This document shows positions 8,589 to 17,517 of a stretch of DNA of 45,465 bases, one piece after another (positions within the stretch are counted from its first letter, which is position 1; each line of letters opens with the position of its first letter). The notes under the pieces were generated by a model. It saw only the letters and a list, made by a program, of their open reading frames with translations. It did no database searches and was not told the DNA's origin. Made by a program: the position numbers and the translations under genes. Source of the DNA: Lachnospiraceae bacterium (GTDB lineage: Bacteria > Bacillota > Clostridia > Lachnospirales > Lachnospiraceae); the NCBI GenBank assembly GCA_017536965.1, contig JAFWCK010000063.1, positions 1 through 45,465 on the forward strand. Reading direction: 5' to 3'.

Positions 8589-9587
8589 TCAGTACTGATA
8601 CACGTCCGCGTAATTCGTTCCATCTCCGATAAAAGAACTGTCTGAACCATTCGCGGAAAAAGTCAGATCCAGACGGTTCCAGTTATTCTCATCTATCTTA
8701 AATTTAACACTCACCCAGCCTGTCTCTTCTGTGTAGAACATGTTCCAGGCATGGTATGTATCATTCGGCGCTACATAACCAAAGATCAGTTTTGTTGGTA
8801 TTCCCTGACTCCTCAGCATCGAAGCAGCAAGAGAAGCATAATCCAGACAGATTCCCTTGCCCGTCTTCATTGTTTCATCCGGCTTCGGCTCGTACATGGA
8901 AAGCTCTCCACCGGCTTTTTCATAATCGTACTTCACGGAAGAACATACAAAGTCATATACTTTTGTTATGATCTCCGCCACATTGTCGGATTTTGCGGCA
9001 AACTCCCCGCACTTCTTCACACATTCTGATGTTTCGGAATAGTTTACATAAATGTTTGGACGAAGGTATGGTTCAAACTCGCTTTGCAGCATGACATCAG
9101 CGGCTGATTCAAAAGCAAGTGCATATTTATTGTCAACAATATTTTCCATGATCCGGAAAGAATAATAGCCGTTTCCGCTCTGGAGGGGAAACACCTTTGG
9201 TGTGCCATCTCCAGGAAGGTCATAATTGTATTTGCTGTCTCCGTAAACCACCTGAAACTTCAGCCGGGACTCTGAATAGCCTGCTGCTGCAACATATCCT
9301 TCGCTAACTGCCGAGGTGTCAATAAACATGATTCCATTTGTTTCAGCAAGACTATCATGAAAAGAAGCAGTCCTGAAGGCAGGGGTAACGTAAGTACCTT
9401 GTTCGTCCTGTGTGCCTTGTTCGTCCTGTGCGCCCTGTGGTTCCTCTGCTGCAGGAGGCGTATCATTTTGTGGACTCGTTTCTCCGGAACATCCCTGTAA
9501 TATCAGAGAAAAACTCATTAGAACCACCAGAATAACTGCCGGAATCAATCTCTTTATTCCATTTGTTATATATTTTTTTTTATCCAC
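8589..9587 (-). CDS. transglutaminase-like lipoprotein
   Basis: This protein of about 330 residues has a lipoprotein signal ending LMSFSLILQGC, then a Glu/Gln-rich linker with a short repeat (QDEQGTQDEQGT). A C-terminal transglutaminase-like domain contains the catalytic cysteine (GKGICLDYASLAASML), histidine (TYHAWNMFY) and aspartate (NRLDLTF). Such domains act as cysteine proteases or cross-linkers, here probably on the outer membrane face near the pilus-like apparatus. The start is uncertain: a TTG at 9650 lies inside the -35 box and is excluded, while GTG 9587 or TTG 9551 are possible. It is the first gene of the operon. Confidence 0.78.
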   Translation of the reverse strand: MDKKKYITNGIKRLIPAVILVVLMSFSLILQGCSGETSPQNDTPPAAEEPQGAQDEQGTQDEQGTYVTPAFRTASFHDSLAETNGIMFIDTSAVSEGYVAAAGYSESRLKFQVVYGDSKYNYDLPGDGTPKVFPLQSGNGYYSFRIMENIVDNKYALAFESAADVMLQSEFEPYLRPNIYVNYSETSECVKKCGEFAAKSDNVAEIITKVYDFVCSSVKYDYEKAGGELSMYEPKPDETMKTGKGICLDYASLAASMLRSQGIPTKLIFGYVAPNDTYHAWNMFYTEETGWVSVKFKIDENNWNRLDLTFSANGSDSSFIGDGTNYADVYQY

Positions 9588-9621
9588 TGAAGTCCGTGTT
9601 TTTTTATTTAAAATTACTATA

Positions 9622-9650
9622 ATTATAGTATTGTTTAATTTTTTAAGCAA
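9622..9650 (-). promoter_or_regulatory. sigma-A-type promoter of the pilus-like operon
   Basis: On the minus strand TTGCTT (9645-9650) and a perfect TATAAT (9622-9627) are separated by exactly 17 bp, placing transcription start near 9615. It lies directly after the terminator stem of the sortase gene and defines the nine-gene operon ending at 3070. Confidence 0.8.
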
Positions 9651-9690
9651 GCAGCGGGATCAGGGGAGAAAAAGCCTCTGAGCCCGCTGC
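9651..9690 (-). terminator. terminator of the sortase pilus locus
   Basis: The inverted repeat GCAGCGGG / CCCGCTGC encloses a second near-complementary arm (TCAGGGG / CCTCTGA). It lies 26 bp after the sortase stop. The bases following on the minus strand (TTGCTTAAAAAATT) double as the -35 region of the next promoter. Confidence 0.7.
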
Positions 9691-9716
9691 TCTTGGGAAA
9701 ATTATAATGAAAAACC

Positions 9717-11060
9717 TTAGTTCTGAGTTTGTTCTTTCGTGCGGTTTCTCACAAGGAACAGATCTGTGATCCAGCTCATAAAAAGTATCAGGAGCATGAA
9801 TGGAGTCCATTTATCGATCAGCACCATTGGGAGATGCATATTCTCTGTCAGGAGGAAAATGATAACTGCGCCAATTGCGATGATGCTTTCTAAAGCAAAT
9901 CCTGTGACAAGGCGTGTTCTGAAACGTTTCATCCATTTTCCTGCGTCAGATGCTTCTGTACTGTTTTTGTCTTCTTCCAGCTCATTGATCTTGCGCATTG
10001 TTCTTACGCGGTTGATCTTTCCCTTGATACGGGCAAGAGGGAACAGAAGATATAATGTCAGGATCACGCATACCAGGTTAATAAGTGCCCAGGCTCTGTT
10101 TCCATAAGAACCGCCAGTTGGCTGAAACTTATTGACCATATTTGCTAAAGGTGATACGGAATCCTCAATCACGGTCACATCAGTGCCGCCACCGCCCAAA
10201 GTGGTTCCATTTTCCGGAGTGAGCGTCGGATCCGGGGTTCCCGTAGGATCAGGAGTATCTCCATCTTCCATGATTGGTGGATTTCCCTGCGGCTTTTCTT
10301 CTTCACTGCCGCGCTGTGTCATTTTTGCAAATACGACCAGACGTCCATTGGTTTCTGTCGATTCACAGGTGGAAAAAGCGATGATCTTCGATGCATTGGC
10401 CGCTTCTTCGTCAAACAGTACTGCATGATCTTTAATGTATGCTATCAAAGATGCAAGATCACGGTTTCCGACTGTGTAGACTGCCTCCTCATATGCATCC
10501 GTCGTGATGACTGCAAACACTTCCAGGTCATAAATGACTTTCCCTGCGATCAGCATCCCGTCTTTGTGTGCGGAGAAATAATCTGCATCTTTGTAACTGT
10601 CAAGTCCTCCAAAAAGGATTTTGTGATCCATATGATGGCCGTAAACCAGGTTATAGTTGTCGCTGAAATCCGAAGTGCTTCCGGCTGCGAGGTAAATGCT
10701 TCCTGTCAGGCTGGATTTCTGATAAATATCGTGTGACGAATAGTAAAGATCGTTCTTTCCCTGCATGACCGGATAATCAATGTTTGTATCATAAATGGTC
10801 AGCCATGCCCGGTAATCTTTATTAATATCTGCCAACGATCCTGCCGTAGGAGACGAACCATCATCAATTTCTTCCATGACCTGTGATCTCAGGTCGATCA
10901 GATCCCAGCTGTTTCCGGCGTTTTTCTGAATATAGAAGGTATCATAGAGTACATACCCGCTGTAGATGATGAGGGCCGCAGCCAGAAGACCGGCCAATAA
11001 TGTTGTCAGCTTTCCTCCAAAGCGGGCTATTATCTTTTCTACTTTTATTCGGTCAGGCAT
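9717..11060 (-). CDS. class B-type sortase with C-terminal membrane extension (pilus sortase)
   Basis: This 447-residue membrane transpeptidase has an N-terminal span (about 17-37) and a sortase domain (about 80-250). YRAWLTIYDTNIDYPVMQ and TGSIYLAAG are class B signatures. The catalytic set is H142 in VYGHHMD, C232 in FSTCES and R240 in GRLVV. A proline/threonine-rich linker with PDPTGTPDPTLTP repeats follows, then two or three further membrane segments with basic loops, longer than a housekeeping SrtB. It would join pilin subunits and attach them to the wall, using the I(S/A)PTG signals of the two upstream genes. AGGAGGGGC precedes ATG 11060. This resembles streptococcal FCT loci with a SrtB-like pilus sortase. 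Confidence 0.88.
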   Translation of the reverse strand: MPDRIKVEKIIARFGGKLTTLLAGLLAAALIIYSGYVLYDTFYIQKNAGNSWDLIDLRSQVMEEIDDGSSPTAGSLADINKDYRAWLTIYDTNIDYPVMQGKNDLYYSSHDIYQKSSLTGSIYLAAGSTSDFSDNYNLVYGHHMDHKILFGGLDSYKDADYFSAHKDGMLIAGKVIYDLEVFAVITTDAYEEAVYTVGNRDLASLIAYIKDHAVLFDEEAANASKIIAFSTCESTETNGRLVVFAKMTQRGSEEEKPQGNPPIMEDGDTPDPTGTPDPTLTPENGTTLGGGGTDVTVIEDSVSPLANMVNKFQPTGGSYGNRAWALINLVCVILTLYLLFPLARIKGKINRVRTMRKINELEEDKNSTEASDAGKWMKRFRTRLVTGFALESIIAIGAVIIFLLTENMHLPMVLIDKWTPFMLLILFMSWITDLFLVRNRTKEQTQN

Positions 11061-11100
11061 TGCGCCCCTCCTTTCTCTTGCTTCTTAATGTGTTTCTTCT

Positions 11101-11697
11101 TTAAAGACCGTTTCTTCGGAAGATCGTGATAACTGTTCCAAGGATCTCACTTTTTTCCACCGGCCCGAAGTAACGGCTGTCTTCTCCTCCGTTCCTGCGG
11201 TCTGCCAGGACGAAGCATTGTCCTTTCCCTAGTACTACCGGATATTCTGTGCAATCCTCGTAGACCGGTGTTTCATAAAAGATATTCCTCTCGATCATGG
11301 TGTTTCCGTTGACGATCAATCTGTTATCTTTGATTTCGACGGTATCACCCTCAACAGCTACGACCCGAAGAATAAATGTGTGTTTTTTTCCTGCGCTGTC
11401 AGGTGTTGCCTTATTTACGACGATGACATCCTGTGCATGTACATCTTTATCCAGTCTGTAGAACAGAACCATATCGCCTGCATCTACCCGTGGATACATG
11501 TCTTCTCCTGGCATCTGGGTGAGCCCGATCACCATGAAGAACATCACCCATATGATCGCCAGTATGACCAACATCCGGAGTATGAGCCATTCATACTTTT
11601 TGACCGATTTTTCCGATTTTTTAAGCTTATTCGATAGTTCTGCGGTCAGGTCTCTTTGCTTTTCCATCTCCATGGAGATCGCGGTTCCCTCGTTCAT
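11101..11697 (-). CDS. SipA-like signal peptidase I homologue lacking catalytic residues
   Basis: This 198-residue protein has a cytoplasmic coiled-coil-like N-terminus, one membrane span (about 37-59) and a signal peptidase I beta fold. Conserved boxes are MYPRVDAGD (box B), FILRVVAVEGDTVEI (box D) and LADRRNGGEDSRYFG (box E). The catalytic serine position before MYP is aspartate (D66) and the lysine position before RV is leucine (L110), so peptidase activity is not expected. The same pattern is known in SipA of streptococcal FCT pilus loci, which acts as a pilus assembly factor. The gene sits between pilin and sortase with gaps of 31 and 40 bp, and AGGAGAGG precedes ATG 11697. Confidence 0.85.
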   Translation of the reverse strand: MNEGTAISMEMEKQRDLTAELSNKLKKSEKSVKKYEWLILRMLVILAIIWVMFFMVIGLTQMPGEDMYPRVDAGDMVLFYRLDKDVHAQDVIVVNKATPDSAGKKHTFILRVVAVEGDTVEIKDNRLIVNGNTMIERNIFYETPVYEDCTEYPVVLGKGQCFVLADRRNGGEDSRYFGPVEKSEILGTVITIFRRNGL

Positions 11698-11728
11698 TTT
11701 CCTCTCCTTTAATCTTCATTCGTTTACA

Positions 11729-12853
11729 TTAGTCTTCATTTTTTCTGCGACGCATTGCCAGGAAGAAGAGTGCTGCGCCTGCTGCGAACATAAGCAGATA
11801 TGGTCCGAAACGAAGTACTACGCCTGTAGGAGAAATGCTGTTGAGCTGGTTGGTAAATCCAATTACGGTATCAGCTTTTCCGAGAATGGTTGCGGATGCA
11901 TTACCAAATGCTTCTGCTGCGCCATCTGCTCCGATCCATTCGTAAGAGCCCTTATTTTCGTTGTTGTCTTCTACTTTAACGGTATATCCTTCCAGCTGAT
12001 TGACAGCTTCTTTAACCTTATATGTTGCTGTGCTTGGAAGTCCTTTGATCTCTGTGGTTCCATTATTGCCAAGCGTTGCTTTCAGTGCGTAAGATTTGTT
12101 CCCTGAGTTTGCATTGCCATCCTGTAAAAAGCTCACATCCTCCGGCATATTGTCAAGTTCGATCGTAAAGTCAAAGCTGTTTGCAGCAAGATCGCCTTTG
12201 ATCGTCTTATTGATTGTCAGATTATAGGTGGTATATTCATTTGTGACCGTGCTGATCTTATCAGCGTAGGCAGCTTGTCTTGGATCCTGTGATTTGTCGA
12301 AGGAGTTGATCGCTCCACCCTTTGACATGACGTAAGTATATGGTGTAAAACCGTCCCCGCTCTTTTTCACATAAACATCCATTACATAAGATCCTGAGTT
12401 TCCATTATCAATATCGATCACGATATCTTCTGAAACGCTGGAGTCTACCTTGCTGCTTTCTGTAATGATGTATCGGTAGATGCCTGCGGAGGAGAAACCA
12501 CATCCCGAGAAGTCTGCTGTGACCATCTGGCTGTCGATCGTATCTCCTGCTTCTGTAGCCGGATGAATTGCATCTGTGATGGAAGCTCCTGCGATACCTG
12601 CGTTGATCTTTGGGCTATTGGCTGTTGCTGCTGCTCCCGTTCCCGGAGCGATCTCAAAATCAAATGTTGCTGCCGGAAGATTGTTTGCATCGTCGCCTTG
12701 TGAAATTGTGAAGGTATTTGTAAAGGATGTCTGCCATGCGCTTCCGCTTGCCTGTGCAGGTCCGTTTGTTTCTGCGAGTACCGGAATAGCCATAGCGGCT
12801 GTCAGCATTGCTGTGGTTAATATTGTTGCGGCTTTCTTAAAATTGTTTTTCAT
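11729..12853 (-). CDS. major pilin, FctA/Spy0128-like, sortase-anchored
   Basis: This 374-residue secreted protein has a signal peptide ending PVLAE, two pilin isopeptide-type domains, and a C-terminal cell-wall sorting signal: ISPTG, a hydrophobic span and an RRRKNED tail. The domains are about 30-200, with TFDFEIAPG and YRYIITESS, and about 205-340, with NKTIKGDLAANSFDFTIEL. They resemble the FctA family, which forms internal Lys-Asn bonds. It is probably the polymerised shaft subunit. AAGGAG precedes ATG 12853, and the promoter module shared with the adhesin gene is 63 bp upstream. The sorting signal departs from LPXTG but matches the neighbour's IAPTG. Confidence 0.87.
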   Translation of the reverse strand: MKNNFKKAATILTTAMLTAAMAIPVLAETNGPAQASGSAWQTSFTNTFTISQGDDANNLPAATFDFEIAPGTGAAATANSPKINAGIAGASITDAIHPATEAGDTIDSQMVTADFSGCGFSSAGIYRYIITESSKVDSSVSEDIVIDIDNGNSGSYVMDVYVKKSGDGFTPYTYVMSKGGAINSFDKSQDPRQAAYADKISTVTNEYTTYNLTINKTIKGDLAANSFDFTIELDNMPEDVSFLQDGNANSGNKSYALKATLGNNGTTEIKGLPSTATYKVKEAVNQLEGYTVKVEDNNENKGSYEWIGADGAAEAFGNASATILGKADTVIGFTNQLNSISPTGVVLRFGPYLLMFAAGAALFFLAMRRRKNED

Positions 12854-12901
12854 AATAATCTCCTTTTCTTTACTATTGATTACTGTTTGTTTTATGTCTG
12901 T

Positions 12902-12976
12902 ATTGTAATATTCCCACTGTCATGAGATGCGTCATAGAATACTGCTTTGCTGTGTGTTTTTTAATTTTTTTGTGAC
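12902..12976 (-). promoter_or_regulatory. shared pilus promoter module, copy B (pilin)
   Basis: Beginning at the base after the adhesin stop codon, the minus strand reads GTCACAAAAAAAT, 27 variable bases, then a 20-bp block holding TGAC-N8-TGAC. A -10-like TACAAT starts 10 nt further on (12902-12907). The same blocks with identical spacing occur before the adhesin gene (17518-17592). There is no -35 consensus, suggesting an activator that binds the TGAC repeats. The distance to the ATG is 63 bp, against 62 bp in the other copy. Confidence 0.62.
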
Positions 12977-15900
12977 TTATTTTTCATCGTCTTTTTTGAT
13001 GCTTTTTCTTCTTTTAAGTACCAGAACTGCTGCAAGCAGGAGGCCTCCGAAAAGAAGGATCCACTGGAAAGGAGCTTCGGCAGTTTCAATACCAGTTGGT
13101 GCGATCGCATTGTATTCATTAATGATTTCAAGCTCTGCATCATCGGTCAGGATCACAGTTGCGCGGCTGCCTGTTGCTGCCTGTTCTCCGTTCTGCATCC
13201 AGGTTGTATGATAGTCATCATTTGCTTCTGTAAAGATGATCTCCTGGCCTTTTGGCAGTCCTTCAATCTTTACAACATCTCCGTCACGCATCCAGAATGT
13301 GCTGCCATTTGTAAAGGTAACTTCGGTTGTTGTGCCTTCGATCTTATGGAAGATCGTGCCGCGATAAGTGCCTTCAGACATATCTGCAACGTCTGCCAGT
13401 GTAACCGTAAATGCCTTGTTGCTGTCAGCGAAGCTGCCTGTCACTTCCTGTGTGATCGTAAGCATCAGATCTCTGATCGTAAGTCTGGCCGGGATATATA
13501 CGCATTTGATACGGTATTCATCTGTATAACCAGAACGATCGATATCGATCATCTGTGCAAGATCTGCGTCCGTCAGCATGGAAGCTGTGTAGGTGCCTTT
13601 CTCAGTACCTTCAGCAACCGGCCATCCGTCATGTTTGATCCAAACGACAATGTTGTAACCAGCAAGCGTTACTTTGCGGTATGCAATACCATTTCTCATA
13701 ACTGCTTCTTCGTTTCCAAAGACAGGCTCTCCACCAAGTGTGAAGGAGAAAGCATATGCTTCACTGTTGGAATGATTTTTTCCGTCAAAGATCACTTCCT
13801 CTGCAGAACCAGCTGCCGTGATCTCAATGTCTGCCTGCCAGATTGCGTACAGTTCATTGGACTGTCCTTCTGTCAGGTTTTCATTGTTGGCGTAAACCTT
13901 TTCATCAACCGGGAATTCTTCGCCGGTTCCGTCGGCTTTTGTATTCCATCCGATCAGAGAATAATGTTCACGGGTGAAAGCGCTGCTCTGTACTGCAAGG
14001 TCGATGGTTGCATTCAGAGGAACGACCTGGGTAAATTCTTTTGCACCGCCATCCATTGTTCCGCCGTTTCCGTGGAAAGTGATGGATGTGGATTTGTCTT
14101 CTTTTGCTGTGAAACGTGCTCTCAGGCGGACCACCTTCATGCTTCCTGCATTGCCGTCAGGGTCTGTAACGGTAATGGTATCGATGTAATCTGCCCATTC
14201 TGCTTCTGTGAGGGTAATTGTCTGGCCGGCAGGGTAAACAACGCTTGTTGCTCCGCCATTCTTGTTCAGTACCATCCAGCTTGTAAAATCAACGCCTGCG
14301 GTGTATCCGGATGGCTCGTCCGCGATCTGGAATGCTGTATCAAAGACATGTCCGATAGAATCAACCGGAACAACTGTCTGATTGTTTCCTGCAGCATCGT
14401 AGATGCAATAGCCGTCTTCTACTTCATACAGGAAGTAAACAGCGCCTTCTTTAATGTCCAGCTGCCAGCGGGCATAAAGTTTCAGGATACCTCTGACATC
14501 TGTGTTTTCTCCGTCGTTATCGCCATAGATGTTTCCTGCCCAGTCATCTGTTGCCTGATAGTTCATATTGACGCCAGGTGTATTTTTCTGGATCAGATAA
14601 TCAACATCTGCTGCAATCGGGTTTCCGGAATAATCACTGTTTAAGTACCATCCGGTAAGTTTGTATCCCGGGCGCTTTGCCACTCCAGGTTTCACATTTG
14701 CAAAGGAAATGCCTTCGCCATAATCTACGCGGAAAGACAGGCTCTGGTTATTTGCAAACCAGTAGTCCTCGCAGCCTGGTTCAAACACGACGCGGACACG
14801 ATATGTGGACCATTTTGCATAAAAGATCGCATTGCCGTTTGGCATGATATCAGTTGCTGTAACTTCCAGGCCTGCGCTGCATTCCTGATCTTTGTACCAG
14901 CCGTCAAAGTAATAACCTTCCAGGCCATTTTCCGGATCTGCCGGAAGATAATCGATGACTTTTGCGCCAAATGGAACTGAGACTGCCTGTGTATCTGCAG
15001 AAGTTACATGTGCGCCTTCAGAGACAAAATCGATGGTATGGACTAAACGTTTGTAATAAACATCAAGTGTTCCGTTCTGGCTTGTGTTGTAAACCCAGAA
15101 TCCGTTCGTATTTTTCTTGCTGTCCGTTCCAAGGAACTCATAACCGGTAATATCAAGCAGGTCCTCCTGCGTTACGCCGTTATATTTCATTCCAATACTT
15201 TTATAGAGGACAAACTTATCTGTGACAGAAACAGCTGCGTTGTCGGTGTTATATAAAGTAGCCGGTGCGTTAACTGCATGAGCCGTTCCCGGCAGTGCTT
15301 CTACATAGTAGTTGACAGTTTTTGTCGGGCGGTTTGCTGTATCAAGACGGAATACCACATCATCTTTTGGCATGGTGTAAACGATCGACATGACCTCATT
15401 CCATCCAATGCTGTTGGTCTGCGGATCCCAGCGAGCTGCGGTATAGGTTTGTCCGTTTGTTCCGACGATTGGAAACTGCTCAGCGATCTCATGGCCATAA
15501 AGAGCATGGATGTCATTGATCGTCTGCCAAGCCTGGCTGCCGCGGGTAAAACGTGTTCCTGTATATACTGTGCCGAAACTGCTGTTGGATGTTCTCCATG
15601 CATTGTTTCTGTAATATACTCTTGCATATTCCCCGTTCACGATGCCGTACTGGGTTCCACTGTTGCTGCTTGTTGCGGTATAGATATAATCATAGATCTG
15701 GAAATACAGATGATAATCCTTCAGGTTGTAGTAGACGTTGACAACGGTTGCTCCATCTGCGCCAACAGTCATGGATCTGTTCCAGTCTGTCCAGCCGTAT
15801 TCTGTCTGATAGTAGTCGCTTGTTTTATTGGTCAGGTCTGCTTTTTTGTCGTACTGATAAGGAAGAATGATCGCATCGCCGGTTCTGACGTTTTCCGAAA

Positions 15901-17470
15901 CTGTGATGCTTTCGATGTAATCATAGCTTTTTTCGCTGTTTGCAAGACCTTCTTCATCGGTTGATCTCTGCTTCCAGAAGATCACGTTGTAGCTGTTTTG
16001 AGCGCCTTCCCACTGTGCATAAAGGACAGTATCTTCTTTGATCTTTGTGCCGAACTTGTTTGCGACAGAACCGTCTGCCTTATACCACCAGGTTCCGCTG
16101 CCGTCTTCTTTTTCATTCCATCCGATAAATACATACCCTTTTTTAGAAGGATCTTCCGGCTTTCTTGTCAAAAGCTCGTCGTAGATCAGCTGTGGGCCTG
16201 TAAAGGTTGCCCCTGTTGTATTCGCATTAAAGATGAGCCAGCAGCGGCCGGTAACCTTTGCATTCAGATCCATATGACGGTCCAGAGTAATGGTGCTGCC
16301 ATTCTGATACACGGTTCCGGTTGTTGCATCGATCCATCCTTCAAACATTTCATCGTTACCGGAATAATCGCAGTTAACGGTTACGTTTTTTTCTCCTGCA
16401 TCGATGCTGACGTTGTCGCTCTTTAAAATCGCAACATTGCCTTCTTCATCCATAACCAGGTAACGCAGATAGAATGCTTCTTTATACTTTGCATATACGT
16501 TGATCCCGGTTCCGTCTGCATAAGAACCTGCAAGGGTATTCTCAAGCTGTGCTTTCAGTTCCTCGAAGGAGTACATTTTGTTTTCATCTGTTTCAGATGC
16601 GCTGAAAGACCATCCAATGAAAGTCTGTCCATATGCAGGGCTGACTCCCGGATCATAGAATTCACTGATTTTTGTAATATATTCGGAAGCAATTACTGTA
16701 CTTCCATTGTAGAAATTGTAGAAGATTCTTGGGGATACTTCTGCGGAAGTCACGGAGTAAATAGAGAAGCTGTCTGCCTGGAATGTTACATTCTGATTTC
16801 TAACAGAGACGGAATCTGCAACCAGTTCAGCGTCGCTGCTGACATCTTCCATATGGTAGACATTGACTTTTTTCACATCAAATGCATCACTTTTTACGGT
16901 TACCTGAATGGCTCCGTTTGTTGGCTGCCATGTGATCCCCTGTGCTTTGCAGTCTGAATCTGCGTAAATATTGATATCATATGCTGCAAGAACTACCTGT
17001 CCATCGATTTCTACGGAAACAGGAACTGCCTCAACGATTCCATTAACAGGCATCTTTCCTGTCAGGATGATGTGATCATTTTCATAGATAATATCGCCAG
17101 CGTTTTCCAGCTGTGCGTTGATGGTTCTCTGCTGCACTTTTACTTCTTCAGCAGCGCTTGCGGAAACAGTTTCTGCGGTAACAACTTCGTTTTCCACAGC
17201 TGGCTCAGATGCTTCTTCTGCAATGATTTCTTCTGGAACAGTTTCTTCCACAGCAAGCTCTGCAGCTGCACTTTCCTGTGCAACAGCCTCTTCGATCTGG
17301 CTTTCTTCTGCCACAGTTTCTTCTGCCACAGTTTCAACTTCTTCCTGAACCATAGCAACTTCTTCCGTAAAGCTTTCATCTGCCAGTACGGAATAAGGAA
17401 CGATTGAAACGCACACTGCTAAGAAAAGGATAAGTGCAAGTATTCTTTTATAGATTTTCTGGTTTTTCAT
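12977..17470 (-). CDS. large sortase-anchored surface adhesin with InlB B-type repeats
   Basis: This 1497-residue secreted protein has a signal peptide (about 1-30, ending VLADE) and an Ala/Glu/Val-rich acidic stretch (about 31-115). Several Listeria-Bacteroides (InlB B / Flg_new) repeats follow, recognisable by GYxFxGW...LYAxW units such as GYVFIGWNEKEDGSGTWW, GYYFDGWYKD and HYSLIGWNTKADGTGEEF. Then come an MBG-like segment and a pilin-type domain near 1340-1460. The C-terminal sorting signal is IAPTG, a hydrophobic span and KRRKSIKKDDEK. It is probably the tip adhesin of the pilus. ATG 17470 is chosen because CAGGGGAA precedes it and a good signal peptide follows; the frame is open further upstream but crosses the promoter module. 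Confidence 0.87.
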   Translation of the reverse strand: MKNQKIYKRILALILFLAVCVSIVPYSVLADESFTEEVAMVQEEVETVAEETVAEESQIEEAVAQESAAAELAVEETVPEEIIAEEASEPAVENEVVTAETVSASAAEEVKVQQRTINAQLENAGDIIYENDHIILTGKMPVNGIVEAVPVSVEIDGQVVLAAYDINIYADSDCKAQGITWQPTNGAIQVTVKSDAFDVKKVNVYHMEDVSSDAELVADSVSVRNQNVTFQADSFSIYSVTSAEVSPRIFYNFYNGSTVIASEYITKISEFYDPGVSPAYGQTFIGWSFSASETDENKMYSFEELKAQLENTLAGSYADGTGINVYAKYKEAFYLRYLVMDEEGNVAILKSDNVSIDAGEKNVTVNCDYSGNDEMFEGWIDATTGTVYQNGSTITLDRHMDLNAKVTGRCWLIFNANTTGATFTGPQLIYDELLTRKPEDPSKKGYVFIGWNEKEDGSGTWWYKADGSVANKFGTKIKEDTVLYAQWEGAQNSYNVIFWKQRSTDEEGLANSEKSYDYIESITVSENVRTGDAIILPYQYDKKADLTNKTSDYYQTEYGWTDWNRSMTVGADGATVVNVYYNLKDYHLYFQIYDYIYTATSSNSGTQYGIVNGEYARVYYRNNAWRTSNSSFGTVYTGTRFTRGSQAWQTINDIHALYGHEIAEQFPIVGTNGQTYTAARWDPQTNSIGWNEVMSIVYTMPKDDVVFRLDTANRPTKTVNYYVEALPGTAHAVNAPATLYNTDNAAVSVTDKFVLYKSIGMKYNGVTQEDLLDITGYEFLGTDSKKNTNGFWVYNTSQNGTLDVYYKRLVHTIDFVSEGAHVTSADTQAVSVPFGAKVIDYLPADPENGLEGYYFDGWYKDQECSAGLEVTATDIMPNGNAIFYAKWSTYRVRVVFEPGCEDYWFANNQSLSFRVDYGEGISFANVKPGVAKRPGYKLTGWYLNSDYSGNPIAADVDYLIQKNTPGVNMNYQATDDWAGNIYGDNDGENTDVRGILKLYARWQLDIKEGAVYFLYEVEDGYCIYDAAGNNQTVVPVDSIGHVFDTAFQIADEPSGYTAGVDFTSWMVLNKNGGATSVVYPAGQTITLTEAEWADYIDTITVTDPDGNAGSMKVVRLRARFTAKEDKSTSITFHGNGGTMDGGAKEFTQVVPLNATIDLAVQSSAFTREHYSLIGWNTKADGTGEEFPVDEKVYANNENLTEGQSNELYAIWQADIEITAAGSAEEVIFDGKNHSNSEAYAFSFTLGGEPVFGNEEAVMRNGIAYRKVTLAGYNIVVWIKHDGWPVAEGTEKGTYTASMLTDADLAQMIDIDRSGYTDEYRIKCVYIPARLTIRDLMLTITQEVTGSFADSNKAFTVTLADVADMSEGTYRGTIFHKIEGTTTEVTFTNGSTFWMRDGDVVKIEGLPKGQEIIFTEANDDYHTTWMQNGEQAATGSRATVILTDDAELEIINEYNAIAPTGIETAEAPFQWILLFGGLLLAAVLVLKRRKSIKKDDEK

Positions 17471-17517
17471 AATTTTCCCCTGTTTTGAAATCGTTTTTTT
17501 CTTCTTTTTACATGCTA

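Noticed and set aside
13208..14644. Plus-strand frame of 478 codons inside the adhesin gene
   Set aside because: Cys- and Ile-rich shadow of a repetitive surface-protein gene, with no start signal.
17118..17379. Short-period repeat array in the adhesin N-terminus, considered as CRISPR-like
   Set aside because: The periodicity is codon-level Ala/Glu/Val repetition (GAAGAA/GTTGCA-type) inside a coding frame, without conserved repeats and unique spacers.
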